Assembly: GCF_029784135.1 (NCBI RefSeq)
Contig: NC_073745.1
Location: forward strand, 241,581,946-241,645,945
Reading direction: 5' to 3'
Origin: Toxorhynchites rutilus septentrionalis
Taxonomy: Eukaryota; Arthropoda; Insecta; Diptera; Culicidae
Length of the DNA stretch: 64,000 nt
Part shown: piece by piece, positions 43,826 through 54,390 of the stretch
Position numbering within the stretch: position 1 is the stretch's first letter
How the letters are laid out: the number at the start of each line of letters is the position of its first letter
Program-made: the position numbers and the translations under genes
Notes under the pieces: model-generated
Told to the model about the DNA's origin: nothing
Seen by the model: the letters and a program-made list of their open reading frames with translations, nothing else
Databases searched by the model: none

Positions 43826-44760
43826 TTGACGTAGGATTACGTCTTTCGGGAACATATTGGGGTACAAATTGAAAATCGAAAATCGAGCACATCGTGAAAT
43901 TTATCCAATTTCAAACGCTTATTGCTTAGTCATTTTATGATGGATTGATGAAATAAGGCGTGAGGAACACGAGGGTTCCTTCCACGCACCTCGTTGTCTT
44001 CAAGAGTGGAGCAACGAACTATATACAGTCCACCCATCTAGTTCCCAGCAGACGGAACAATATGTCATGAAACGAACTATTGAACAATTGAAAAATCTCA
44101 ACCCCTATCCTAAAGGAAATACCCACTTCTAATTGGTCGAAATTGACGACACAAGCGGCTGGCCATGTACTTACAATTATTGCTCAGTTATTTTCTGATG
44201 GACTTACGAGGTATTTGCATCAATCGATCTGAACACTCCATAACAATTCATCACAATGAATAAAATAATATATTATATGAAACTAACTAATAAACAATCG
44301 AAAAATCTCCAAACGGAAATACCTCGTTCTGATTGGTCTAAATTGAAGATACGTAGAAATCGGCATTGCAAATACATCAAAGTAGAGGGAATTTTTGCTC
44401 CCACCGAAATGTGTTCCCTAACATCAAACATCAAACATCAAAACCAAGCTGGAAATCGGTATTACAAATACATGAAAGAAGGGGAGCTTTTGTTCCCACA
44501 GAAAGGTGTTCCCTAACAGAGACATCAAACCAAGCTGTCTGGTGGAAATCGGCATTGCAAATACATGAAAGTAGGGGGACCTTTTGTTCGTACCGAAATG
44601 TGTTCCCTAACAGAGGCATCAAATCCAAGGTACCCTGGGGAAATATTGGGGCAAACACATGAAAGTAGGGGGAGCTTTTGTTCCCACCAAAATGTGTTCC
44701 TTAACAAAGATTTTCAAATCAAGGTGCCTGAGGAAATCGACATTGCAAATACAGTGTTGT
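43826..44760 (+). repeat. 95 bp tandem-repeat element, locus 2 (4 units)
   Basis: It starts with TTGACGTAGGATTACGTCTT (43827), a motif related to TTGACGTGGGACTACGTCTA at the outer end of locus 3. Two diverged leader segments (ATTGGTCGAAATTGACGA near 44135 and ATTGGTCTAAATTGAAGA near 44332) are followed by units anchored at GTGTTCCCTAAC at 44411, 44506, 44600 and 44694, spaced 94-95 bp. The unit body holds GGAAATCGGCATTGCAAATA and GTTCCCACC-like blocks. No protein is encoded. Confidence 0.8.
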
Positions 44761-44947
44761 TAGTCCAATTAAAATTCGCATTGAGGCATATAGCATCGTG
44801 TTACGTTGGGTTTGAAGCGAAAATAGAAATTGGTTGAATAAGAATGTAAAAATGATAATAGAAAATTACCTTTTCCATTTTAAATATTGTTTCTCTACAA
44901 TAAAGTAACATGTTTCAACTGATGAGAAAAATTGATAATTGTGTTCG

Positions 44948-45106
44948 TTTGAGGAGGAGATATGGCGTAGTGGTAACATTCATACCTCTCGCGCTAAAGG
45001 TCACGAGTTCAATTCTCACTCTCGACGTTACTCCAAAAATGTAAGTAAAAGTGACGAACCAACCAATAGAGAAAATAAATAGAGAAAAATAATAGAGAAA
45101 AAAAGA
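44948..45106 (+). mobile_element. tRNA-derived SINE, third copy
   Basis: It has the same head as the SINE at 26710, with TGGCGTAGTGGTAAC and GGTCACGAGTTCAATTC, and an expanded tail of AATAGAGAAA repeats. It is flanked by an 11 bp duplication AATTGTGTTCG (44937-44947 and 45107-45117). Confidence 0.9.
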
Positions 45107-45117
45107 AATTGTGTTCG

Positions 45118-45955
45118 ATATTGATAATTATCTTATATTACATTGGTGAGTTTTATTTTCTTTATTTCATTCATACAGAACACAGGAGGCGTCTCGTCTA
45201 GGGTCACAGAGGGCGGTTTTCATCATATCTCATTCCACTTCGGCATCTTCTTTCGAGATATGCACCATCCAACGACAAATAACCATCCTTCTGGCATCAT
45301 CACTCGGTTGTTAACACTGGTGGAGTGAACAAACAATACCCAACAACAAAAATTGTTTAACTTTGTAATTCTTCAAACATATCCAAAATCAGCATGCAAC
45401 AGATAGCCTAACGGAATCCTACGTTAACTATGCGGTCGTGCCTCGAACACAACCCTCCTGTGAATTTTTTATGTGTAAATTCTCGCGTTTAGCATGAAAT
45501 AATATTCTGAAAATTAAGATTCAATTGTTCTCAAAAACATTCTGAAACAAAATATGTATGCATTGCCCATACAATTACCAACAAGTCATCCATACATCGG
45601 AAGAAGGGCACTGTTACACGGAATAAGTTTTCCTGTCAACAACTTCTTCATGCTTTCTTTGAAAATTACTATGAATGTTTAAATCGTAACATTTTAGTGT
45701 GTAGATCAGCGGAACCTATTTTTTTTTTATAGGGGCTACAAATACGTGTTAGTCATTGTGTCGCGGGCCGCAAAAAAAGGATGATGTCCAAGACGCCGCA
45801 TTGTTAACATAGAATAACGAAATTATTGAATTACGATAAATGATTGCTTTCACTGAGTGAGGAGCGCGAACGTTTCGCTAAGCAACTTGAGTAGATTGTG
45901 AAATTAATTCTAAGCATTAACATGTACTGTTGATTGCTCGCTGTCTAGAGCACTG
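45118..45955. other. Gene-free stretch with repeat fragment
   Basis: No gene is recognised. The part 45490-45700 resembles the interior of the large palindromic family (CCAACAAGTCATCCATACAT, AAATCGTAACATTTTAGTGTG). The rest has no visible structure. Confidence 0.45.
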
Positions 45956-45959
45956 AAAC

Positions 45960-47430
45960 TGAGATACTAATCTTCCTGATTGTATAAGTAGTTTTTCAGT
46001 ATCTCTTAGCAAAATTACATTTCCAACGCAGAACGGCAACAGAAAATCCGAACCGAATCTATTGTGTGATGGCGGTGGATACAAAATCAGTAGCATCAAA
46101 ACAAAATTTCACCTTCGGTTTTCCACAGAAAAACACCTTACGTCGCTTTTAACAAAACCAATAATTGAAATCACGCATTGAACGAACGATTGAAAAATCA
46201 CAAATAAGTAAATTATGATCTATCAGTCAACCAGCTAGCGACCGGACGGCAGCACGACTTTCCAAATGGTATTTCTCAAGGGCTAGTTGTTTTGTTTGAC
46301 CTTTCAAATTAGTCCTTTTCAAAGCTAAAATTCAAAACAACATCATTACTCCACTAAATCCAAACACACTCCTGAATTCACAGAATCTCCCTAAATATGA
46401 AATAGATTTCTAGAATGCATCTAAATTTGAAAAATAAATCTTTAGTCGAAATTTTTAGTGGCCCTGAAAATGACCGATGAGTTTGCGTTGTATTGTAGAC
46501 GCAGCTGAAGATGGTTGATACATGATTCATTGTTGTTCTCGCGAGAACAATACATGCGCTCAGAACAATACACGTAACGCACTCAGTATGCATCGCGACA
46601 TTCTTTTCGTACTACGCACAGTGCGGCTCCAAGTGATTATGTATTTGTCCCCCACTCCGTCATCTATTCGAAAACGTATAAGATCAACAATTCGTATAAT
46701 CTCCACGGTATGAAAACGCGCTTCTACTTTGATTCTGCTCTACACAGCGCATGCTAGCATATTCTGAAAAATCATTCTGTGGCGAAGAATATTATTCAAC
46801 GCAGTAACAAAATAGAATCTGGCCAGGGCGAGTAAAATATTAAGAAAACATTCACTGACAGCCACCGATATGCATCGACAAATCCTGACTAAGATGTACT
46901 TTCAAGCAAGTACTCATATTTATAGATTGTGATTTCAATAGTTTGCTTTCGAAACAGTTTTGAGCTATTGAAACAAGTTTTCGGGTCAATAAGTAACCAG
47001 AATTACTCATACACCTTTTATCTTTCAAATGAAGTGATCGACATAGCACTTTGTCCAACTGACAAAGAGGTATTTACGCTCAAAATTTTGCACTCCAAAG
47101 GCAACGCTCTCGTTTCAGAAACTTTAAACTTACACCCCAGTACAAATTCAAATATGATGTGATGCAAAAATACAGAGTCACTCTTCACCAGACGGCATGC
47201 AAATCGACGTGGTGCTCCACCGAACAGAATTGCACCATACTGTGCGATATTTATCCTTCATTATTCCTTAGAATCGAGTAAAGCCACAGTGTGTTTGACA
47301 TCAGCGTTGAAAAAGACTGCTGTCTGAAAGCTGGAGCGAGACGACTTGAATGATGGTGGTGATGATGGTTTTGAATTATAGAGGCTTCGAAACTCATCAG
47401 TTCATTCGCCTCTAGCCTTGAAAAATACCA
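45960..47430. repeat. Dispersed repeat copies
   Basis: The part 45985-46130 matches 22290-22450. The part 46440-46620 (CTGAAGATGGTTGATACATG, GAGAACAATACA) matches 22610-22720 and more weakly 840-960. The part 47160-47200 (GATGCAAAAATACAGAG, CACCAGACGGCATG) matches 4475-4520, and 47385-47425 (TTATAGAGGCTTCGAA, TTCGCCTCTA) matches 970-1010 and 52745-52785. This is the longest assembly of this repeat family in the window. I could not fix its ends or type. Confidence 0.55.
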
Positions 47431-49020
47431 ACCTGGAAAATTAAACTAAACACTCGGCTTTGAGAAAGGTCATTTCGGAAACCTTGCCGTCGTCCGGTCG
47501 CTATCCAGATGACTGGCGTATTGTGGAAACTATTATTTCCAAATCGCGAATGGTTTGTTTATACTCAATGAATAGAATACGGCGGGACTAAGAATGCAAT
47601 ATTTTCTCTATCCACATTATCCGTAGAACAAATGCTGCATTTGTATTTCGAGCGACAGATTAAAGAAACATTAAAGGAAGTCTTTTTCTCAAGACAACTC
47701 AGAAACAACTCAACGAATTCAAAACTTTTTGGATTTCAATGCAGTTTTCACGTTAGAAAACGGATTGGAGTCGCAAGGGACAAAGACCGTTAAGGCGGAC
47801 GGTCTAACAATGGGATGATGTACTAGGCTATGAACCTCTCGACGTACAATGGGGAATGAGCCGGTGGATGATACTTGTTTTGAATGTTATTTTGACATTC
47901 AACTATAAATTTGTAAAATGTAATACATGATTTACCTACGTGACTATACTACGTATCTTCATAGTACAATACCAACTCAATCAATTGATTTTTAGCAGAA
48001 AAAAAACAAAACACGGAGTCTTTTTTATGGAAGTGATTTTCTGGAAAAGTATTTCATATTTATAAATCTCTTTAGCTTTATTTTTTATCCCATCTATTTA
48101 TTTTGTTCACAATTAGACCGTACCTAGCGGGACAGTTGATATGAGGCTTCCGTTGTTGTATTATTAATAGCACCAATTACCGATATTTCTTGCTGCAAGC
48201 AACAGAGCGCGGGTGAACGGAGAGAGGCTAGGATCACCGTCACATGATGATTGTTGCGTGGGCGTGGTAGTTAGAGTAACACACAAAGATAGTCTATTGA
48301 GGATCATGAGTTTCGTGCTCATGATCGTTCGCTTGGTAGCGGTCACGCAACCGTTTATACTACGAAGACCCTCTTTATACTTATCTTTAGTTTTAGTTTG
48401 GACATTGAAACATTATTGTTAGAAATAGAAGCCTTCCATTGGAAAGTCGTCACTCAATAATGAACCTACTGCATTTCAAGCTGCTCCTTACTCACGCTGG
48501 TTCAATATATTGCTCCTCTCGTTGCACGCTCAATGAAAAAAGTCTTCGTGTACGCTTCTTTCGCTTCACATTCATCTGTTTATGCTCCACACTGAGGCGA
48601 TGTTTTCAATTCTTATTTTCATAGCGAATTGAAACATTCATTTTTTTAGCAGCTTAAATTCGGACGAAAGTTTCGTTTTTGTGTTCGTAATAAAATTGGT
48701 TTCTTTGAAAAATGACTTGGCTTATTTTTATAAATGTAACTGAAACTCTTCAAATTTATAACATTGAATGTAATACAAACTTTATTGTAAGTATTAATTT
48801 TTAGATTAACTAGAATTCTATTCCGTATAATATTATTCTTTATTAAATTATGATAAAAACAAACCAAAGGCAACAAAGAGCAAGTTTGGATCAGTTAAAA
48901 GTTCATTTTTAACATGTTCAAAGTAATAGCGGCAAAACAGTAAATCAACAAATGTAACAAATAAAATTATCATTCCAAGTCTTCCTTGATGGGTTGCCTT
49001 CCCAAGTTACGAGTATGCGA
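47431..49020. other. Gene-free stretch
   Basis: No gene is recognised. The segment 48118-48172 is a copy of the repeat at 20110-20170. The remainder is AT-rich with short, unremarkable frames. Confidence 0.4.
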
Positions 49021-49026
49021 CGCGAT

Positions 49027-49610
49027 TTAAGGGGGCAGAACACTATGAACATCATAAAGAGTATGTGATGTTTTTCTAACGAGAAAATAAATTACTACGA
49101 TTAATCTGATATCACAGTTTTATTAGGTATATATTACTTAAGAAACAAACAAAAATAGTGTCAATTGGACTGTCCCCTGTATAGCCTCAACCGGTTTGTT
49201 GAACCCTTGCAGCCAAAACTTTGTAAACTGGTTGGAGTTCTACAAATTCTCCTAGTAGACCGATTTCAACCAATGATTTTTTCACGTAATCTTGGATATA
49301 TTTCCTGTCATCGTATGTAGAGTTTCTTCAAAATATTGATTTTTGACGGAATGGCGACATTTTTTGTAAAAGAATTGCATTTTTGCCTCAAAAATCAAGG
49401 CAAAAACATTCACCAAAATTGTATTTTTCAAAATATCAGAAAAATCCTACGTACGATGACAGTAAATTTAGTGGAGAATCTGGGAAAAACTGTTTCATCA
49501 AAATCGGATGGACCGTTCCGGAGGTAGAACTCCCACCAGTTTGCAAAACTTAGTTTCGAGAAAAACGCGTTTTAAATTTTGGATTCGGGCTCCATAACAG
49601 ATCGGCTGAA
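49027..49610. mobile_element. Foldback element beginning TTAA-GGGGGCAG, one end
   Basis: TTAA at 49027-49030 is followed by GGGGGCAGAACACTATG. A foldback lies downstream: 49212-49245 (CAAAACTTTGTAAACTGGTT, GGAGTTCTAC) is inverted at about 49525-49560 (GTAGAACTCCCACCAGTTTG), and CTGTCATCGTATGTAG (49307-49322) is inverted at 49448-49463. The plan resembles the foldback and GGGGGG-TTAA end beside the transposase at 8914-10632. The other terminus is missing, probably cut by the mariner fragment at 49640. Confidence 0.55.
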
Positions 49611-49639
49611 AATTATATAGGGTAACACAGTAAAACAAT

Positions 49640-49815
49640 TTTTTTTTTTGCAAAATTCAATTGTATTATTCAACATAATTGCCTTCGGGGGCGATACAGC
49701 GATTATAGCGTTCTTGCAACTTTTCGATACCTTTATAGTACTCTTTCAGTTTTTCCAAAATAGGCCTGAGTTTCGTTAATCACTTTATCATCGGTCTTAA
49801 ATTTCATGCTAGCGA
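49640..49815 (-). pseudogene. mariner transposase C-terminal fragment
   Basis: On the minus strand, 49800-49650 encodes a piece resembling FKTDDKVINETQAYF followed, with frame changes, by ERYNRCIAPEGNYVE, the usual mariner C terminus, and a stop. The flank at 49615-49640 (GGGTAACACAGTAAAAC) resembles sequence near 53680 and may be the element end. Everything upstream of the C terminus is missing. Confidence 0.75.
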
Positions 49816-49829
49816 GCAGAGATGCCAAC

Positions 49830-50039
49830 CTTCCTGATTTATCAGGATTTTCCAGATTTTTTAACACGTTCCCTGACATCCTGACAAACATTCAATTTTG
49901 CCTGATTTTTCAAAAATAATCCTGATTTTTGTACTTTTTACTCTATCAGGATAAAAGTTATAATAAATATACTGGGTTCCTGTCAAAGTTTTCCTGGTTA
50001 AAAAAGAAAACTGTAATAATAGTATAATGTGTAGCCGCA
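49830..50039. repeat. Candidate hAT-like MITE fragment
   Basis: The stretch starting CAGAGATGCCAACCTTCCTG (49838) has repeated CCTGATTTTT/ATCAGGA motifs in both orientations, as in many hAT MITEs. I could not find the matching second end with a duplication. Confidence 0.35.
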
Positions 50040-50290
50040 TAGGTTTCTTTTTCTTAAATCCTTTATTTTTACATTTTTTTATAAGTTACATAAGTTTTAA
50101 GGAGCCGAATTTTTAATTATATTTTTATAATTAGATATGATAAATTTCTTAATTCTATGGTTTGTAAAGTAGAAGAAAACCGCTTACTCGCGGTCGATTC
50201 GAGTAAAGAAGAGTGACATATTTTTTCAGGAAAAGGATGAGATATAAGAAAATTGCAAAATCGCAGAGTTATTGATGAAGAAATATGTAT
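50040..50290 (-). mobile_element. I-type LINE 3' end fragment
   Basis: This copy contains only the 3' untranslated region. It matches 50690-50910 over shared blocks such as AAGGAGCCGAAT, CGCTTACTCGCGGTCGA and GAGTGACATATTTTTT. On the plus strand the T-rich start corresponds to the poly(A) side. Confidence 0.7.
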
Positions 50291-50679
50291 CGGAGTGTAT
50301 TATTACTCAAAAGAAACTTTTTGAATTCGGAGCCAATATGATAAGATGTTATATAAATTTGCTCGTCAGATTCAAAGTAGAATCAACTTTAATGGTGAAC
50401 CTATAGTAAATATATCTATGATCGAATCAAATAACTTCAAAATTACAAAAAAAAAAACATTCAAAAATTTATCCACTGATGATAAATTGTTGAATTGATT
50501 TCCAAAAAATTCCTCATTTGGTGAGTAAAGGTTCATCTCAAAGTTTGGAAGATGAATTCAAAGGAGTTCTGAATATTGATTTCTCAATATTTCTCAAAAT
50601 TATGCAAAAAAGATAAACGAACAAAAAATCTCTGCGAAACTCTCTTAATGGCAAAACCTTCAACTCTATTTTTTTTTTT
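50291..50679. other. Gene-free stretch between LINE fragments
   Basis: AT-rich sequence without a recognised gene or element end. Confidence 0.35.
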
Positions 50680-50752
50680 TATTAATTCGTTTTTTTTTTA
50701 CAGGCTCAGTTACTTAAGTTTAAAGGAGCCGAATTCTTAAATATATTTTTAA

Positions 50753-50810
<58 letters not shown>

Positions 50811-51353
50811 AATTTTCTTACATCTATGGTTAGTAAGGTGGAAAACCGATTACTCGCGGTGTACTCGAGTTTAGAAGGGTGACATATTTTTAGGAGAAAG
50901 ATGGGATATAAGGAAATTGTAACAATGTTGATGAGCACTCAATTCTTAAATCTATTCGTATATCTATAGTTTATTTACATTTCAACTTATTCTACTATTT
51001 ATAGCAAGGGGACGAATTACCCGCAAAGGAAGGAAAGGAGGGTATAAGGATGTAGGGACAATCACACACGAAGATCTATAGCTTTAAGGAAAACATATAT
51101 ATGGGACATGTAATCAAGGTCTAACCGAGCCAACACATCTCTCACCGGGACATTGGGCTGTCTTCCTCGGGCCCGAAGGGAGTTTTCTAAATTCGATCTG
51201 GCGACCAGATACACCTCGCACGACCAAACAACGTGCTCGATGTCGTGATAACCTTGGCCACAAACGCAGAGATTGCTGCTGGCAAGATTGAAACGGAACA
51301 GTAGTGCATCTAACGAACAGTGATTGGACATGCTTCAACTCTATGGCTAGCAT
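50680..51353 (-). mobile_element. I-type LINE, 5'-truncated; C terminus plus 3' UTR
   Basis: Minus-strand coding 51353-51062 ends a LINE ORF2: a cysteine-rich motif CVCGQGYHDIEHVVWSC (about 51270-51220), then RARGRQPNVPVRDVLARLDL, a stop at 51062, and about 380 bp of 3' untranslated region ending in A-rich sequence (plus-strand T-runs at 50670-50700). The same C-terminal motif follows the RNase H domain of the larger relic at 58290-59990, so both belong to one RNase H-bearing (I or related) clade. An AT microsatellite interrupts the 3' region. Confidence 0.85.
50755..50807. repeat. (AT)n microsatellite
   Basis: A pure run of about 26 AT dinucleotides within the LINE 3' untranslated region. 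It is absent from the related copy at 50040-50290. Confidence 0.97.
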
Positions 51354-51524
51354 TAAAATACTTTAAACAGTTTTCGACGATAAAACTAACATGTTCTGGG
51401 AGGGCAGAATTATTGAGCTGCGAGAAACATGGCCATTGTAGATTGTTGAAAAAGAATAAAAATGTAATATCATAATAATACAAATAAATAAAGTTGAACG
51501 TAGAATAAAATTGTATAAATGTAA

Positions 51525-51734
51525 GGCGCCATCGAGACGTCAACCTTATGAACTTTTGAGCCGAACTGTTACGCAAAAACTTAGTTCCACTAATTGGCTT
51601 GTAACTTCGGAACGGAGCATCGGACTAACTTGGGATAAGAATTACAGTAAAGTAGACATCCCAGAGAACATTTTAAGTCGGGAAAAAGCTCATAAAAAAG
51701 TTAAAGTTCATAAAGTTGACGTCTAGATGGCGCC
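51525..51734. mobile_element. Small MITE with GGCGCC ends
   Basis: The left end GGCGCCATCGAGACGTCAAC (51525) is inverted at 51715-51734 as GTTGACGTCTAGATGGCGCC, with one mismatch. Inverted homology extends inward to CTTATGAACTTTT / AAAGTTCATAAAG, about 33 bp in all. No clear target duplication is seen. It adjoins a mariner relic. Confidence 0.7.
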
Positions 51735-51739
51735 TCGTG

Positions 51740-52190
51740 CAAAAATCTACTTGACTATCACAAAGCACCATCCTTCAATGGATACGTATCAAAATTAGAC
51801 AGCAATCGGTCGATTGATTCGTGAGTTACAGCATTGAGAGTGAAGCAATTTTTGTTATTGTGGAAAAAATGGATAAAACGAATTTGGTGTGTAATTGCAT
51901 GAATTGGGCTTCGAATTGCATTCGCATCCACCATATTCGTCAGATCTGGCCCTCAGCGACTAATTTCTGTTCACAGACATAAAGAGAATGCTCACTGGAA
52001 AGGAATTTAAGACCGATGATGAAGTGATTACCGAAACTGAGGCCTTCTTTGAGGAAAAACCGAAAGAGTAAATGGTATCAAGTTGCAAGATCGCTATAAT
52101 CGTTGTATCGCCCTCGAAGGCAATTATGTTGAATAATAAAATCGAATTTCGCAAAAAAATGGATGGGTTTTATCTATGATATAACCGCAA
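51740..52190 (+). pseudogene. Internally deleted mariner transposase
   Basis: A start-like MDKTN... at about 51870 is followed after about 45 bp by the third catalytic region in shifting frames (HHIRQIWPSATNF, corresponding to the SPDLAPSDY-type motif). Then come TDIKRMLTGKEFKTDDEVIT, AFFEEKPKE and, after a stop, LQDRYNRCIALEGNYVE in another frame. The first two thirds of the transposase are deleted. The C-terminal part belongs to the same family as the fragment at 49640-49815. Confidence 0.75.
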
Positions 52191-52879
52191 GGTTGACGTG
52201 GGACTAGCTTAGCTTAGCAATCATTTTTTTGTATTGATTAATTCTTTGATTGAATGAAACAATTTCCGAATTCGACCGAATTCGATATATTTGCTTTGTG
52301 AGTAAAGAGATTGAATAAATGCCATGTAAGGTCAATTCATGCATTGTGATAGATTATGTTCTTCGTTACAGGTAAATTTAATGATAGCCCTTTTACGTTT
52401 TGTATGATGCCCAGGACAAAATATGTGAACCGAAAAATTATCAAACGATTATTATATTTTACATTTCCCTCTGAAGTTTGCATCTCTCAAGTGTACTTAC
52501 TTCTCGAATCGCGCAATTTGCTTGATTTGATGAACTTCAGGCACTCAGTGCAAGAAATTCAGTGAGCAGAAGATATGAAGGCATATCCTTCAATGCAATC
52601 ATGTATAACCGAGCCAAAGCGTTGTGTTCGTACCTGCTTTTGCAATCCGTGTTAGGAAAATACTTTTCGGAGTGTAAAAAAACATGTGGGTGCAGTAGTA
52701 AGGCTTGCATGAATGAACAACTTCAGCTTCTACTTTTTATACTATAGAGGCTTTAAATTTGAAAGCTCATTCGCCTCTAATGTCTGCACCGTTTAGAAGA
52801 CGGTGTGAAGGAAACATATTCTAGTCTGCACAAAAGCAAGCGAGTACAACAGTACACGCAGTTTGCATTTATTAGCAAA
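52191..52879. other. Gene-free stretch with dispersed motif
   Basis: No gene is recognised. The part 52745-52785 (CTATAGAGGCTTTAAA, TTCGCCTCTA) is a copy of the dispersed motif near 975 and 47390. Confidence 0.4.
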
Positions 52880-53690
52880 ACCGAATTCCCCAGACATCTT
52901 GGTTGAGATGTCTTTATTAAGTAAACACATTTCAATCGGAACAAAATTACTCCCGACCTGCATGAATTTTCAATGCCAATTTCCTCAGACACCTTGGTTC
53001 TGAAGTCTGTGTTGGCGAAACACATTTTAGTCGGAACAAAAATACCCCCGACTTGCAAGTATTTGCAATGTCAAATTCCCCACGCTTCATGGATTTGAAA
53101 TCTGTTTTAGGGAAACACATTTCAGTCGGAACAAAAATACCCCCAACTTGCGTGTATTTGCAATGCCGATTTCCCCACGCTCCATGGATTTGAAGTCTGT
53201 GTTAGGGAAACACATTTCAGTCGGAAAAAAAAATACTCCCAACTTTCATCTATGTGCAATGCCGATTTCTTCAACACTGCATTTTGAAGTCTGTGTTAGG
53301 GAACACATTTCGGTGAGAACAAAAGTCCCCATACTTTCATGTAGTTTCAATGCCGATTTCTCCAAGGCTGTTTGATTATGATGGTTGTGTTGGGGAAACC
53401 GTAAATCGGGCCAATCAAAACAAGGTAGTTAAAACGTTTAGATAACGCTTAACATTTTACAGTTATTCAATTATTTATCTAATGAAAAATAACATTTTAT
53501 TAATTGCGATATATGCGTAGAAATATTCCCTATCAATTGATGCAAATATCTGTCCGTTCCAGTAAGAAATGTTCAAGTTATAAGCTTTCGGAATCTTTCA
53601 TTTTTTCTGCATGTTCTGTGTTTAGATTTTAATTTTACCGCACCATATACTCCGGTTAGACGTAGTCCCACGTCAAAAAATAATTTTACT
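52880..53690 (-). repeat. 95 bp tandem-repeat element, locus 3 (6 units)
   Basis: Read on the minus strand, the outer end TTGACGTGGGACTACGTCTA (about 53655-53675) is followed by about 250 bp of leader ending ATTGGCCCGATTTACGG. Six units follow, anchored on the plus strand at AAACACATTT-type motifs at 52923, 53018, 53113, 53208 and about 53301, and at 53396, with 93-95 bp spacing. Unit and leader sequences match locus 1 closely. No protein is encoded. The copy is flanked at 53680 by sequence like a mariner end. Confidence 0.85.
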
Positions 53691-53989
53691 GTGTTACCTT
53701 ATCAACTTTTCAGCCGAACTGTTACTACCCCTTTAACATGAAATATATCGTCGATCAGTTTTATTGTAGACATGTTATTGCAGTCACCTTCTAAGGTTAC
53801 TCATGAATACTCTCTGCACCGACTTTAAAGAATATTTGAAAATTTGAGTATTCGTAACCCGATTTCTCATTTAATTTATCGTCGGTCAAGGGGTCGTGTA
53901 TTGAATCACATTTGAGATTTCGTTTCAACTAGTAATGGAGAATCCGCGACCTCTCCCCATTTCCCAATATTTATATTCCATGATAGTCG

Positions 53990-54390
53990 CAGTTTCTGGT
54001 AGATTCTTCTGAAAACACGCGGTGATCTACGGTCCATAGTTGCTTCGTATTTATCGGCGAAGTTTCGTCAACTGTTTGTCTCTTATGTCATCCAAAAAAT
54101 TTTCGATAGGAACCAAGTCACTTAACTAAGCTGACATCACATAAATTTCGATGTCTTGAAACCATGCTTCCGCACGTCGTATGTTGAGGATCATTATCCC
54201 GCTGGAAAAGCCAATTCGAACAAACATTCTCACTAGATTTGAATCATTCGGTTGGTACCATCATATAATTTGATCCAATTGATGCCAGCTATGCCAGCTA
54301 AGTCGGGCCTTAATTCTCTAAGTTAGCAGATAAAGAAGTTCTATATTCCTCATAATTGGATGGTTCATTTGGCAGTTAGTTAAGGTATTA
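53990..54390 (-). pseudogene. Tc1-type transposase fossil
   Basis: On the minus strand near 54230-54080 the pieces FQRDNDPQHTT (second catalytic Asp region), RRAEAWFQDIEIYVMSA and SDLVPIENFLDDIRDKQ (Glu region) can be read across frames and one stop. This is the catalytic core of a Tc1-like transposase. N- and C-terminal parts and the ends are not recognisable. Confidence 0.65.
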
